This document shows, one piece after another, positions 23,102-31,085 of a stretch of DNA of 32,264 nucleotides (the first letter of the stretch is position 1; each line of letters opens with the position of its first letter). Origin of the DNA: Catellatospora coxensis (GTDB lineage: Bacteria; Actinomycetota; Actinomycetes; Mycobacteriales; Micromonosporaceae). Made by a program: the position numbers and the translations under genes. Location of the stretch: NCBI RefSeq assembly GCF_016862635.1, contig NZ_BONI01000097.1:1-32264 (forward strand). The letters are read 5' to 3'. The notes under the pieces were generated by a model. That model ran no database searches, had not been told where the DNA came from, and was given only the letters and a program-made list of their open reading frames with translations.

Positions 23102-23166
23102 GCGCAAGTCTGACGGAGTCGCGGTCTGGAGACCGTTATGAGACCGCGACTTTTTAAGACTTGCGC
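23102..23166. repeat. Interrupted inverted repeat related to the one at 2659
   Basis: GCGCAAGTCT (23102-23111) pairs with AGACTTGCGC (23157-23166), and AGTCGCGGTCT (23117-23127) with AGACCGCGACT (23141-23151), separated by a 5x5 internal loop. The right arm contains TTTTT. The right-arm complement resembles the arm at 2659-2680 along its whole length. Confidence 0.8.
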
Positions 23167-23200
23167 AGTAGGGGAGGGGGTGTTCTGGATGGTCATGGCT

Positions 23201-23226
23201 AACTTCTGCTAGATCAAACAAAAGTT
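23201..23226. promoter_or_regulatory. Candidate operator upstream of the ROK gene
   Basis: AACTTCTG (23201-23208) and CAAAAGTT (23219-23226) form an inverted repeat with 7 of 8 matches and a 10-nt AT-rich centre, about 23 nt upstream of the -35 box. ROK regulators often bind such sites at their own promoters. Confidence 0.35.
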
Positions 23227-23248
23227 TCGCGGATTCGGCGAGAAGCTA

Positions 23249-23277
23249 TGGACACGATTGTCGAAAGCTCGTAACCT
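23249..23277 (+). promoter_or_regulatory. Promoter of the ROK-CUT2 cluster
   Basis: TGGACA (23249-23254) and TAACCT (23272-23277) are separated by exactly 17 nt. The predicted leader is about 45 nt and ends with GGAGGAA 7 nt before ATG 23328. Confidence 0.6.
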
Positions 23278-23327
23278 GTGCGACACACCACATCGGTGGA
23301 GTCCTATCAGGTCGGAGGAACGAGCGG

Positions 23328-24515
23328 ATGAGCCTTGCGCGGACGCTCTGGGACCCGCTGCACGTCAGAGTGCTGCGGCTGCTGCGAGACGAGGGTGCGC
23401 TGTCGCGTGCCGAACTCGCCGACCGGCTGGACATCCCCCGTCCGCGACTGCTCGGCGAGCTCGACCGGCTCGTCGCCGGTGGCCACGTCGCCGAGGCGGG
23501 CCCGGCGGAGTCGCGCGGCGGTCGCCGGTCCACGCTGGTGGAGCTGAACCCCGGCATGCGTTTCGCGGGCGTCGACCTCGGTGCGACGTCGATCGACGTC
23601 GAGGTGACCAACGGCCGGCTGGAGCCGGTCGCGCACTACAGCGAGCCGGCCGACATCCGCAGCGGCCCGAAGGTCACCCTGCAGCGGGTCAACGAGCTGC
23701 TCGCCAAGGCCAAGGTGGAGGGCGCGTTCACGCACCTCGACGGCATCGGCATCGGCGTGCCCGGCCCGGTCAGCTTCCGCGACGGCGTGCCCGTCTCGCC
23801 GCCGATAATGCCCGGCTGGGACCGCTTCCCCGTGCGCGAGCTGCTCACGCGGGAGCACGGGTGCCCGGCCGTGGTGGACAACGACGTGAACATCATGGCC
23901 GTGGGCGAGCGCAACGCGGGCGTGGCGCACTCGGTCGACAACTTCCTGTTCGTGAAGATCGGCACCGGCATCGGCTGCGGCGTCTTCCTCGGCGGCGAGG
24001 TCTACCGGGGCACCGACGGCTGCGCCGGCGACATCGGCCACATCCAGGTCGACAGCCACGGGCCGGTCTGCACCTGCGGCAACGTCGGCTGCCTGGAGGC
24101 CGTGTTCAGCGGGGCCGCGCTGGCCCGCGAGGCCACCGCGGCGGCGCGCTCGGGCACCTCGCCCGCGCTGGCCGAGCGGCTGGCGACCAACGGCGCGGTG
24201 ACCGCGATGGACGTGGCGATCGCCGCGGTCGAGGGCGACGTGGTCTGCGTCCAGCTGATCCGCGACGGCGGCCGCCGCATCGGCACCGTGCTGGCCGGGC
24301 TGGTCAGCTTCGTGAACCCTTCGATGATCGTCATCGGCGGCGGGCTGGCCCAGCTGGGCCACATCATGCTCGCCGAGATCCGCAGCGTGGTGTACCGGCG
24401 GTCGCTGCCGCTGGCCACCGGCAACCTGCCCCTGGTGCTGTCCGAGCTGGGCCCCCGCGCCGGCGTCGCCGGCGCCGCGGTGCTGGCCAGCGAGATCGCC
24501 TTCGAGCAGGCCTGA
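23328..24515 (+). CDS. ROK-family transcription regulator
   Basis: A 395-residue protein. Residues about 12-62 form a winged HTH (LRDEGALSRAELADRLDIPR), which marks it as an NagC/XylR-like regulator rather than a sugar kinase. The ROK domain follows, with the phosphate-binding VDLGATSIDVEV, the substrate loop GIGIGVPGPVS and the aspartate of VVDNDVNIMAVGE. The zinc site is complete: H238 in GHIQ and C248, C250, C255 in CTCGNVGC. It probably binds the sugar or phosphate of the downstream pathway and controls this cluster. The start has GGAGGAA at 23314-23320. The ABC ATPase begins 25 nt after the stop, so they are likely co-transcribed. Confidence 0.92.
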   Translation: MSLARTLWDPLHVRVLRLLRDEGALSRAELADRLDIPRPRLLGELDRLVAGGHVAEAGPAESRGGRRSTLVELNPGMRFAGVDLGATSIDVEVTNGRLEPVAHYSEPADIRSGPKVTLQRVNELLAKAKVEGAFTHLDGIGIGVPGPVSFRDGVPVSPPIMPGWDRFPVRELLTREHGCPAVVDNDVNIMAVGERNAGVAHSVDNFLFVKIGTGIGCGVFLGGEVYRGTDGCAGDIGHIQVDSHGPVCTCGNVGCLEAVFSGAALAREATAAARSGTSPALAERLATNGAVTAMDVAIAAVEGDVVCVQLIRDGGRRIGTVLAGLVSFVNPSMIVIGGGLAQLGHIMLAEIRSVVYRRSLPLATGNLPLVLSELGPRAGVAGAAVLASEIAFEQA

Positions 24516-24540
24516 GCTTCAGATGACCGAGGAGTCGAGC

Positions 24541-26091
24541 ATGAGCGAGCAGGCGGCGGACACCGGTGAGGTGGTCCTGCGGCTGTCGGGTGTGGTCAAG
24601 ACCTTCCCGGGCGTACGGGCCCTCGACGGCGTCGAGCTGGAGGTGCGCGCGGGTGAGGTGCACTGCCTGCTGGGCCAGAACGGCGCGGGCAAGTCCACGC
24701 TGATCAAGGTGCTGGCCGGCGTGCACCGCCCCGACGCGGGCGACGTGCAGTGGCTGGGGGAGCGGGTCGAGTTCAGCGGGCCGCAGGCCGCGATGAAGGC
24801 CGGCATCGCCACCATCTACCAGGAGCTCGACCTCGTCGACTACCTGTCGGTGGCGGAGAACATCTACCTCGGGCACGAGCCGCGCAGCCTCGGCTTCGTA
24901 CACAAGGGCCAGGCCGCGCGCCAGGCCGGCGAGCTGCTGGGCCGGCTGGGCCACGGCGAGATCCCGGCGCAGCGGCTGGTCAAGTCGCTGCCCGCCGCGG
25001 GCAAGCAGATCGTCAGCATGGCCCGCGCGCTGTCGCACTCGGCCAAGCTGATCATCATGGACGAGCCCAGCGCGGTGCTCGCGCACGACGAGGTCGGCAA
25101 CCTGTTCCGGATCATCCGGGAGCTGACCGCGCAGGGCATCGCGGTGGTCTACATCTCGCACCGGCTGGAGGAGATCCGCGAGATCGGTGACCGGGTCACC
25201 GTGCTCAAGGACGGGCGCACCTCGGCGGTCAACCTGCCGGCCCGCAGCACGCCGACCCGTGACCTGGTGAGCCGGATGACCGGCCGCTCCATCGAGTACG
25301 TCTTCCCGCCCCGGCCGGACACCGCCCCGGGCGAGACGCTGCTGGAGGTGCGCGGGCTGGGCCGCTCCGGCGAGTTCACCGGCGTGGACGTCGACGTGCG
25401 CGCGGGGGAGATCGTCGGCATCGCGGGCCTGGTCGGTTCCGGCCGCTCCGAGCTGCTGGAGACGATCTTCGGCGCTCGGCAGGCCGAGGCGGGCACCGTG
25501 GTGATGAACGGCAAGGCACTGCCGCCCGGCAGCGTCGCCGCGGCGGTGCGGGCCGGCATCGGCATGGCCCCGGAGGAGCGCAAGAGCCAGGCGCTGCTGC
25601 TGGGCCAGCCGATCTACCGCAACATGACGCTGACCAACTTCAGCTCGTACGCCAGCGCCGGGTTCACCAACGCCGGCAAGGAGCAGGCCGCGGCGATGCG
25701 GGTGGCCGACCAGCTGGAGCTGCGCCCCCGCGACGTCAACCGCGCGGTGCGCACGCTGTCCGGCGGCAACCAGCAGAAGGTGGTCGTGGGCCGGTGGCTG
25801 CTGGGCGACACCCGGCTGCTGATCCTCGACGAGCCGACGCGCGGCGTCGACGTCGGCGCGCGGGCGGAGCTCTACCAGGTGATCCGCGACCTCGCCGCGA
25901 ACGGCGTCGGGGTGCTGCTGGTCTCCAGCGAGGTGCCCGAGGTGCTCGGCCTGGCCGACCGGGTCCTCGTCATGCGCGAGGGCCGGGTGGTGCGCGAAGC
26001 GCCCGCGGCCGAGATCAACGAGGAAGACGTACTCGATCTGGTTATGGCGGGATCGCTGACCGCCGCGACGACTGAAGAGGTGGCCGCGTGA
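24541..26091 (+). CDS. CUT2 sugar ABC transporter ATP-binding protein (RbsA/XylG-like, two domains)
   Basis: A 516-residue fused ATPase. Domain 1 has Walker A GQNGAGKST at 45-53 and Walker B LIIMDEPS, with a degenerate signature SLPAAGKQIVSMA. Domain 2 has a degenerate Walker A (GLVGSGRSELL), a proper signature LSGGNQQKVVVGRWL and Walker B LLILDEPTRGVD. This asymmetry is typical of the CUT2 family, which imports monosaccharides and polyols. ATG 24541 is preferred to ATG 24523 because GAGGAG lies 6 nt before it (24529-24534). Its stop overlaps the permease start (GTGA). Located after the ROK regulator and before the permease and binding protein. Confidence 0.94.
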   Translation: MSEQAADTGEVVLRLSGVVKTFPGVRALDGVELEVRAGEVHCLLGQNGAGKSTLIKVLAGVHRPDAGDVQWLGERVEFSGPQAAMKAGIATIYQELDLVDYLSVAENIYLGHEPRSLGFVHKGQAARQAGELLGRLGHGEIPAQRLVKSLPAAGKQIVSMARALSHSAKLIIMDEPSAVLAHDEVGNLFRIIRELTAQGIAVVYISHRLEEIREIGDRVTVLKDGRTSAVNLPARSTPTRDLVSRMTGRSIEYVFPPRPDTAPGETLLEVRGLGRSGEFTGVDVDVRAGEIVGIAGLVGSGRSELLETIFGARQAEAGTVVMNGKALPPGSVAAAVRAGIGMAPEERKSQALLLGQPIYRNMTLTNFSSYASAGFTNAGKEQAAAMRVADQLELRPRDVNRAVRTLSGGNQQKVVVGRWLLGDTRLLILDEPTRGVDVGARAELYQVIRDLAANGVGVLLVSSEVPEVLGLADRVLVMREGRVVREAPAAEINEEDVLDLVMAGSLTAATTEEVAA

Positions 26092-27176
26092 GCGTGTCCA
26101 GTGAAGAGAAGGTGGAAGCGCCCGGCGGGCACCCGCCCCACACCGCCCCGGCCGTCGCCAAGACGAGCTGGTGGAAGGACGAGGCGCAGGAGCCGATGCG
26201 GCGCAACCTGGGCCTGGTCGGGGTGCTGCTGGCGCTGTTCGCCATCGGCGCGTTCATCCGGCCCGACCTGTATTCCAACCCGGACTGGGTCATCAACAAC
26301 ATCATGGTCATCCTGACCCAGGCGGCCGCGATCGGCGTGGTCACCGTCGGCATGACCTTCGTGATCATCGGTGGCGGCATCGACCTGTCCGTCGGCGCGC
26401 TGATCGCGCTGTCCGGCGTGTGGGCCACGACGCTGGCCACGCAGAGCTTCGGCCCGGTCGGCATGATCTTCACGGCGGTCGCCGTCGGCGTCGGCGCGGG
26501 CCTGGTCAACGGCGTGCTCATCGCATACGGCAAGCTGGTGCCCTTCATCGCCACCCTGGCGATGCTGGTCGCGGCACGCGGCCTGGCGGCGCAGATCTCC
26601 GGCAAGCAGACCCAGATCTCCGCCGACCAGTTCATCAACAGCCTCGCCACCACGCGGATCGTCGGCATCCCGCTGCTGGTCATCATCCTGCTGGCGGTCG
26701 CCGGGCTCGGCTGGGTGCTGCTCAACCGCACCACCTTCGGCCGGCGCACCGTCGCCATCGGCGGCAACGCCGAGGCGGCCCGCCTGGCCGGCATCAACGT
26801 CCGCGGCCACACCATGCTGCTGTACGCCCTCTCGGGCCTGTGCTGCGGCATCGCCGCGATCATGCTCACCTCGCTCGCCACCTCGTCCCAGGCGGCCGCG
26901 GCCGAACTCTACGAACTCGATGCGATCGCCGCGGCGATCATCGGCGGCACGCTGCTGTCCGGCGGCCGCGGCACCATCATCGGCTCGCTGTTCGGCGTGA
27001 TCGTGTTCTCCGCGATCACCAACCTGTTCGCCATCGCCAACCTGCCCACCGAGGTCCAGAACATGGTCAAGGGCGCGATCATCGTGGTCGCGGTCCTTCT
27101 CCAGCAGGTGCGGTTCTCGTCCGTCACGCAGTTCGCCCGGAGGCACGGTCTTACCCGGGCGAAACCGCAGACCTGA
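26088..27176 (+). CDS. CUT2 sugar ABC transporter permease (RbsC-like)
   Basis: A 362-residue membrane protein with about nine to ten hydrophobic segments after a polar N-terminus. The BPD_transp_2 motif is clear: GMTFVIIGGGIDLSVGALIAL near residues 87-107, and later AIAAAIIGGTLLSGGRGTIIGSLFG near 280-305. AIGGNAEAARLAGINV, the loop that contacts the ATPase, is present near residue 223. A single permease gene is normal for CUT2 systems because the channel is a homodimer. The GTG start overlaps the ATPase stop by 4 nt. A 136-nt gap with a GC-rich hairpin separates it from the binding-protein gene. Confidence 0.94.
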   Translation: MSVSSEEKVEAPGGHPPHTAPAVAKTSWWKDEAQEPMRRNLGLVGVLLALFAIGAFIRPDLYSNPDWVINNIMVILTQAAAIGVVTVGMTFVIIGGGIDLSVGALIALSGVWATTLATQSFGPVGMIFTAVAVGVGAGLVNGVLIAYGKLVPFIATLAMLVAARGLAAQISGKQTQISADQFINSLATTRIVGIPLLVIILLAVAGLGWVLLNRTTFGRRTVAIGGNAEAARLAGINVRGHTMLLYALSGLCCGIAAIMLTSLATSSQAAAAELYELDAIAAAIIGGTLLSGGRGTIIGSLFGVIVFSAITNLFAIANLPTEVQNMVKGAIIVVAVLLQQVRFSSVTQFARRHGLTRAKPQT

Positions 27177-27183
27177 CCCGCCG

Positions 27184-27212
27184 CGGGGCGGGCGCCCGAT
27201 CGGCCCGCCCCG
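27184..27212 (+). terminator. GC-rich hairpin between permease and binding-protein genes
   Basis: CGGGGCGGGC (27184-27193) pairs perfectly with GCCCGCCCCG (27203-27212) around a 9-nt loop, just after the permease stop. It may be an mRNA-processing or partial termination signal, allowing separate expression of the binding protein. Confidence 0.55.
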
Positions 27213-27312
27213 GCTTAGGTTCCATCACCGCACAGCCCGCTCCACCTGGGGTGACCGTCGATCGCGACGGCCGCCAGACCGAACACACCCTCGCGACGAC
27301 CAGGAGGTCGTG

Positions 27313-28368
27313 ATGACCAACTCGATTCCGGACACGTCCCGCCGCCGGCTCCTCTTCGGTGGCACGGCGATCGCCGCCGGCGCCCTGCTCACCGCCTGCA
27401 CCAGCAACGAGCAGACGCCGACCCCGGCGCAGACCAAGGGCGAGGACACGTCCAACCCGAACGCGGCCGCCGGCAAGGCGGTCACGATCGGCTTCTCCGC
27501 CCCGGCCGCCGACCACGGCTGGATCGCGGCGATCACCAACAACGCCAAGGCGCAGGCCGGGGCGTACAAGGACGTCACGTTCAAGCAGGTCGAGGCGGGC
27601 AAGGACGCCGCGGCGCAGCGTGCCGCGCTGGACACCCTGATCGCCGAGAAGCCCGACGTGATCGTGCTGCTGCCGCACGACGGCAAGGAGCTCAACGCGT
27701 TCGGCCTCAAGGCGATGGAGGCGGGCATCCCGGTCGTGAACCTGGACCGCGCCTTCCCCGACGCGCTGGCGTACCGCCTGCAGATCAAGGGCGACAACTA
27801 CGGCATGGGCGTGGCCGCCGGTCACTACATCGGCAAGGCGCTCAAGGCGAAGAACGTCGCCAGCCCGGTCATCGGCGAGATCGCCGGCATGGACGAGCTG
27901 GAGCTGACCCAGGAGCGCAGTGCGGGCTTCAAGGCCGCGCTGGCCACCTACGGCTTCACCGTGGCCAACCGCCGCGCGGCGCGCTTCACCGCCGACTCGG
28001 GCCAGAAGGAGGCGCAGAACCTCCTGCAGGCGCTGCCGAAGATCGACGCCATCTGGAACCACGACGACGACCAGGGCATCGGCGTGCTGGCCGCGATCAC
28101 GGCCGCGAACCGCAGCGAGTTCTTCATGGTCGGCGGCGCCGGCTCGAAGAAGGCGATCGAGGACATCGCCGCCGACAAGACCGTGCTCAAGGCCACGGTC
28201 ACCTACAGCCCGTCCATGGCGTCGTCGGCGATCTCGCTGGCCCGCCTGATCGCCCAGGGCCGGGGCATGTCCGACCTGGTGGAGCTGCAGGTGCCGAAGG
28301 AGGTCATCCTGGCCTCCGAGACGATCACGAAAGAGAACGCGAGCACGTACCTCAAGCTCGGTTTCTAA
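27313..28368 (+). CDS. CUT2 substrate-binding lipoprotein, Tat-type signal
   Basis: A 351-residue periplasmic-binding-protein-4 type protein. The N-terminus SRRRLLFGGTAIAAGALLTAC combines an RR motif at 10-12 with a lipobox LTAC and lipidated C29, indicating export by the Tat system followed by lipidation. The mature part starts with the fold's first strand (VTIGFSAPAADHGWIAAITN) and has a typical ligand-contact KPDVIVLLPHDGKEL region. ATG 27313 is chosen over GTG 27310 because AGGAGG lies 5 nt before it. The ligand is a monosaccharide or polyol, not determined. The gene is followed closely by a dehydrogenase gene, suggesting oxidation of the imported sugar. Confidence 0.9.
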   Translation: MTNSIPDTSRRRLLFGGTAIAAGALLTACTSNEQTPTPAQTKGEDTSNPNAAAGKAVTIGFSAPAADHGWIAAITNNAKAQAGAYKDVTFKQVEAGKDAAAQRAALDTLIAEKPDVIVLLPHDGKELNAFGLKAMEAGIPVVNLDRAFPDALAYRLQIKGDNYGMGVAAGHYIGKALKAKNVASPVIGEIAGMDELELTQERSAGFKAALATYGFTVANRRAARFTADSGQKEAQNLLQALPKIDAIWNHDDDQGIGVLAAITAANRSEFFMVGGAGSKKAIEDIAADKTVLKATVTYSPSMASSAISLARLIAQGRGMSDLVELQVPKEVILASETITKENASTYLKLGF

Positions 28369-28421
28369 GCCCGACATGGTTCGCCCGCACCAGCGGGCTC
28401 GGTAACGGAGGAGCCCACCCC

Positions 28422-29633
28422 GTGTCCACAAACGACAAACAGGAACTGCGGGTCGGCATGGTCGGCTACGCGTTCATGGGCGCCGCGCACTCACAGGCGT
28501 GGCGCACCGTGAACCGCGCATTCGACCTGCCCCTGCGGGTCCGGATGGCGGCGGTCTGCGGCCGTGACGAGGCCAAGGTGTCCGAGGCGGCCGACAAGCT
28601 CGGCTGGGACGGCTACGTCACGGACTGGCGGGAGCTGATCGCCCGGGACGACATCGACGTGATCGACGTCTGCACGCCCGGCGACAGCCACGCCGAGATC
28701 ACCATCGCCGCCCTCGCGGCGGGCAAGCACGTCATGTGCGAGAAACCGCTGGCGAACTCCGTGGCGGAGGCCCGGGCGATGGTCGATGCCGCAGCCGCGG
28801 CGCGGGAGTCGGGTATTCGTACCCTGTGCGGGTTCAACTACCGGCGCGTGCCGGCGGCGGCGCTGATGCGTCAGATGATCGCCGCCGGCAGGCTCGGAGT
28901 GATCCGCCACGTGCGTGCCGTGTACCTGCAGGACTGGATCACCGACCCTCAGTTCCCGCTGGTCTGGCGCCTTCAGCAGGAGCGGGCGGGGTCGGGCGCG
29001 CTCGGCGACATCGGCGCGCACATCATCGACCTGACCCAGTACGTCACCGGCCAGCGCATCACCGGCGTGAGCGGGCTGACCGAGACGTTCATCAAGGAGC
29101 GGCCGATCCCGAGCGAGATGAGCGGCCTGGCCGCCTCCGCCAACGGGGACGGCCAGGCCGTCGGCCAGGTGACCGTCGACGACGCCGCGGTGTTCACGGC
29201 GCGGCTGTCCGGCGGGGCGATCGCCACGTACGAGGCCAGCCGCTTCGCGATGGGGCGCAAGAACGGCCTCCGCGTGGAGATCAACGGCTCGCTCGGCTCG
29301 CTGGTGTTCGACCTGGAGCGCCTCAACGAGCTGGAGTTCTACGACGCGACCAAGCCGGCCGCCGAGCAGGGCTTCAACCGGATCCTGGTCACCGAGCCGG
29401 AGCACCCGTACCTGTCGGCGTGGTGGCCGCCGGGCCACATCATCGGCTACGAGCACTCCTTCACCCACCAGATGCGCGACTTCGTGCAGGCCGTGGCGGA
29501 GGGCCTCGACCCTCACCCCTCCTTCGAGGAGGCGCTCGGCGTGCAGCTCGTGCTAGAGGCGGTGCAGCAGTCCGCCGCGTCCGGGTCCGCCTGGACGCAG
29601 GTGGCGCAGCCCGCCATCCCGGTCGCGGCCTGA
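28422..29633 (+). CDS. Gfo/Idh/MocA-family NAD(P)-dependent sugar dehydrogenase
   Basis: A 403-residue cytosolic oxidoreductase. The Rossmann domain starts with RVGMVGYAFMGAAHS (GYAFMG replaces the usual G-x-G-x-x-G), followed by DVIDVCTPGDSHAEIT. The family signature K108 is in MCEKPLANS. The second domain carries the catalytic GDIGAHIIDLTQYV block. Length and motifs are normal. Members oxidise free sugars or cyclitols at a ring carbon; the substrate cannot be told from sequence. GTG 28422 has GGAGGAG 8 nt upstream. It is part of the CUT2 cluster, 53 nt behind the binding-protein gene, with a small 6-bp hairpin (28383-28398) in the gap. Confidence 0.93.
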   Translation: MSTNDKQELRVGMVGYAFMGAAHSQAWRTVNRAFDLPLRVRMAAVCGRDEAKVSEAADKLGWDGYVTDWRELIARDDIDVIDVCTPGDSHAEITIAALAAGKHVMCEKPLANSVAEARAMVDAAAAARESGIRTLCGFNYRRVPAAALMRQMIAAGRLGVIRHVRAVYLQDWITDPQFPLVWRLQQERAGSGALGDIGAHIIDLTQYVTGQRITGVSGLTETFIKERPIPSEMSGLAASANGDGQAVGQVTVDDAAVFTARLSGGAIATYEASRFAMGRKNGLRVEINGSLGSLVFDLERLNELEFYDATKPAAEQGFNRILVTEPEHPYLSAWWPPGHIIGYEHSFTHQMRDFVQAVAEGLDPHPSFEEALGVQLVLEAVQQSAASGSAWTQVAQPAIPVAA

Positions 29634-29650
29634 CCGCACCGGCACTGAAC

Positions 29651-29691
29651 GTGGGAGGGCCGGTCGGACGCCGACCGACCGGCCCTCTCAC
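29651..29691 (+). terminator. 17-bp hairpin after the dehydrogenase gene
   Basis: GTGGGAGGGCCGGTCGG (29651-29667) pairs with CCGACCGGCCCTCTCAC (29675-29691) with a single G-T wobble and a 7-nt loop, 18 nt after the stop codon. No T-tract is present. It could end the transcript or process it before the isomerase gene. Confidence 0.7.
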
Positions 29692-29748
29692 CCATGACTT
29701 CCGCTCGACGCACCCCGGCAGTCCCGCACACGATCGGAGAGCGAACAC

Positions 29749-30753
29749 ATGCCCCGACCCATCACCCTGTTCACCGGCCAGTGGGCGGACCTCCCGTTCG
29801 AGGAGGTCTGCCGACTGGCGTCCGAGTGGGGCTACGACGGCCTGGAGATCGCCTGCTGGGGCGACCACTTCGAGGTCGACAAGGCGCTGTCGGACGAGAC
29901 CTACATCCCGCGTAAGCGCGCCCAGCTCGACAAGTACGGGCTGAGCGTCTACGCGATCTCCAACCACCTGGTCGGCCAGGCGGTCTGCGACAACCCGATC
30001 GACGAGCGGCACAAGGGCATCCTGCCCGCCCGCATCTGGGGTGACGGCGAGCCCGAAGGCGTACGCCAGCGCGCCGCCGCCGAGATGGCCGACACCGCTC
30101 GCGCCGCCGCCAAGCTCGGCGTGGACGTCGTCGTCGGGTTCACCGGCTCGCCGATCTGGCACTTCGTGGCCATGTTCCCGCCGGTGCCGCAGTCGATGAT
30201 CGACGCCGGGTACGAGGAGTTCGCCCGCCGCTGGCACCCGATCCTCGACGTGTACGACGAGGTCGGCGTGCGCTTCGCGCACGAGGTGCACCCCAGCGAG
30301 ATCGCGTACGACTACCACACCACCCGCCGCACCCTGGACGCGCTGGGCAACCGGCCCGCGTTCGGCCTGAACTGGGACCCGTCGCACATGGTGTGGCAGG
30401 GCTGCGACCCGGTCGGTTTCATCCTCGACTTCGCCGAGCGCATCTACCACGTGGACTGCAAGGACACGAAGGTGCGCATGGGCGACGGCCGCCGCGGCAT
30501 CCTGTCGTCCCACCTGCCCTGGGCGGACCTGCGCCGGGGCTGGGACTTCGTGTCCACCGGCCACGGCGACGTGCCGTGGGAGGACTGCTTCCGCGCCCTG
30601 AACTCGATCGGCTACACCGGCCCGATCTCGATCGAGTGGGAGGACGCGGGCATGGACCGGCTCGTGGGGGCTCCCCAGGCGTTGGAGTTCGTGCGTGGCC
30701 TGCTCTTCGACCCGCCGACCGCCTCGTTCGACGCGGCTTTCAGCTCGGACTGA
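29749..30753 (+). CDS. Sugar phosphate isomerase/epimerase (AP endonuclease 2-type TIM barrel)
   Basis: A 334-residue cytosolic TIM-barrel protein of the xylose-isomerase-like/IolE group. The N-terminus ([35 protein letters not shown]) is the standard first strand and helix. Metal ligands expected for this fold are E179 (HEVHPSE), D210 and H213 ([11 protein letters not shown]) and E296 ([10 protein letters not shown]). Together with the dehydrogenase it should convert the imported sugar or its oxidised keto form; isomerase and Gfo/Idh pairs occur in inositol and rare-sugar pathways. ATG 29749 has an upstream GAGAGCGAAC region but no strong ribosome binding site. A hairpin after the dehydrogenase makes partial uncoupling likely. 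Confidence 0.9.
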   Translation: MPRPITLFTGQWADLPFEEVCRLASEWGYDGLEIACWGDHFEVDKALSDETYIPRKRAQLDKYGLSVYAISNHLVGQAVCDNPIDERHKGILPARIWGDGEPEGVRQRAAAEMADTARAAAKLGVDVVVGFTGSPIWHFVAMFPPVPQSMIDAGYEEFARRWHPILDVYDEVGVRFAHEVHPSEIAYDYHTTRRTLDALGNRPAFGLNWDPSHMVWQGCDPVGFILDFAERIYHVDCKDTKVRMGDGRRGILSSHLPWADLRRGWDFVSTGHGDVPWEDCFRALNSIGYTGPISIEWEDAGMDRLVGAPQALEFVRGLLFDPPTASFDAAFSSD

Positions 30754-30762
30754 GCCACGGCC

Positions 30763-30798
30763 CCCGCCGGCCGCTGCTCCCACGTGACGGCCGGCGGG
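30763..30798 (+). terminator. 11-bp hairpin after the isomerase gene
   Basis: CCCGCCGGCCG (30763-30773) pairs perfectly with CGGCCGGCGGG (30788-30798) around a 14-nt loop, 9 nt after the stop. Palindromic element C follows directly. Together they end the CUT2 cluster. Confidence 0.65.
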
Positions 30799-30819
30799 CC
30801 CGCACCACCCCCGTACCGA

Positions 30820-30868
30820 AACAAGGGCACCTTCTTCAACGCGGAGCGTTGAAGAAGGTGCCCTTGTT
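30820..30868. repeat. GGGCACCTTC palindromic element C (perfect 23-bp hairpin)
   Basis: Arms 30820-30842 and 30846-30868 are exact reverse complements with a GGA loop. The left arm begins AACAAGGGCACCTTCTTCAA. The central CAACGCGGAGCGTTG is shared, in slightly altered form, with the end of element D. It lies downstream of the isomerase stop. Confidence 0.88.
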
Positions 30869-31085
30869 CACGTCGCAGGGCTGCTGCCGCGGCTTCGGGC
30901 CGGGTTCCGGCGTACTGGGCATGATCGCCGTTTCTGGCCGGAATCTGGGGCCGGACCTCACCTTCTGACCGCAAACGGCGATCTCTTCCCGCTCGCCCGG
31001 TGGCGGCGCGTCGGTGCGCCGTGCCTAGGATCGTGCTTTGGCCTGCGCGTACGTGCGCGCGGCGGGGTGCGGGGGAGCGGCGGCA
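30869..31085. other. Non-coding stretch before crtB
   Basis: With the two hairpins just before it, this completes a 332-nt gap. It holds GATCGCCGTTT (30923-30933) and AAACGGCGATC (30973-30983) as an 11-bp inverted repeat with a 39-nt loop, and TAGGAT at 31026-31031 as a weak -10 candidate for crtB. No gene is seen. Confidence 0.5.

Larger units (their letters stand above)
22607..23327. other. Gene-free region with several inverted repeats
   Basis: No convincing gene lies here: open frames exist on both strands but are Arg/Pro-rich, lack ribosome binding sites and resemble no family. It holds three separate inverted repeats (22653-22733, GTGAACG/CGTTCAC at 22766-22772 and 22810-22816, and 23102-23166), then the promoter of the ROK gene. 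Confidence 0.6.

Noticed and set aside
22652-23141. Open frames on both strands in the gene-free region
   Set aside because: Arg/Pro/Ala-rich composition, no ribosome binding site, no recognisable domain.
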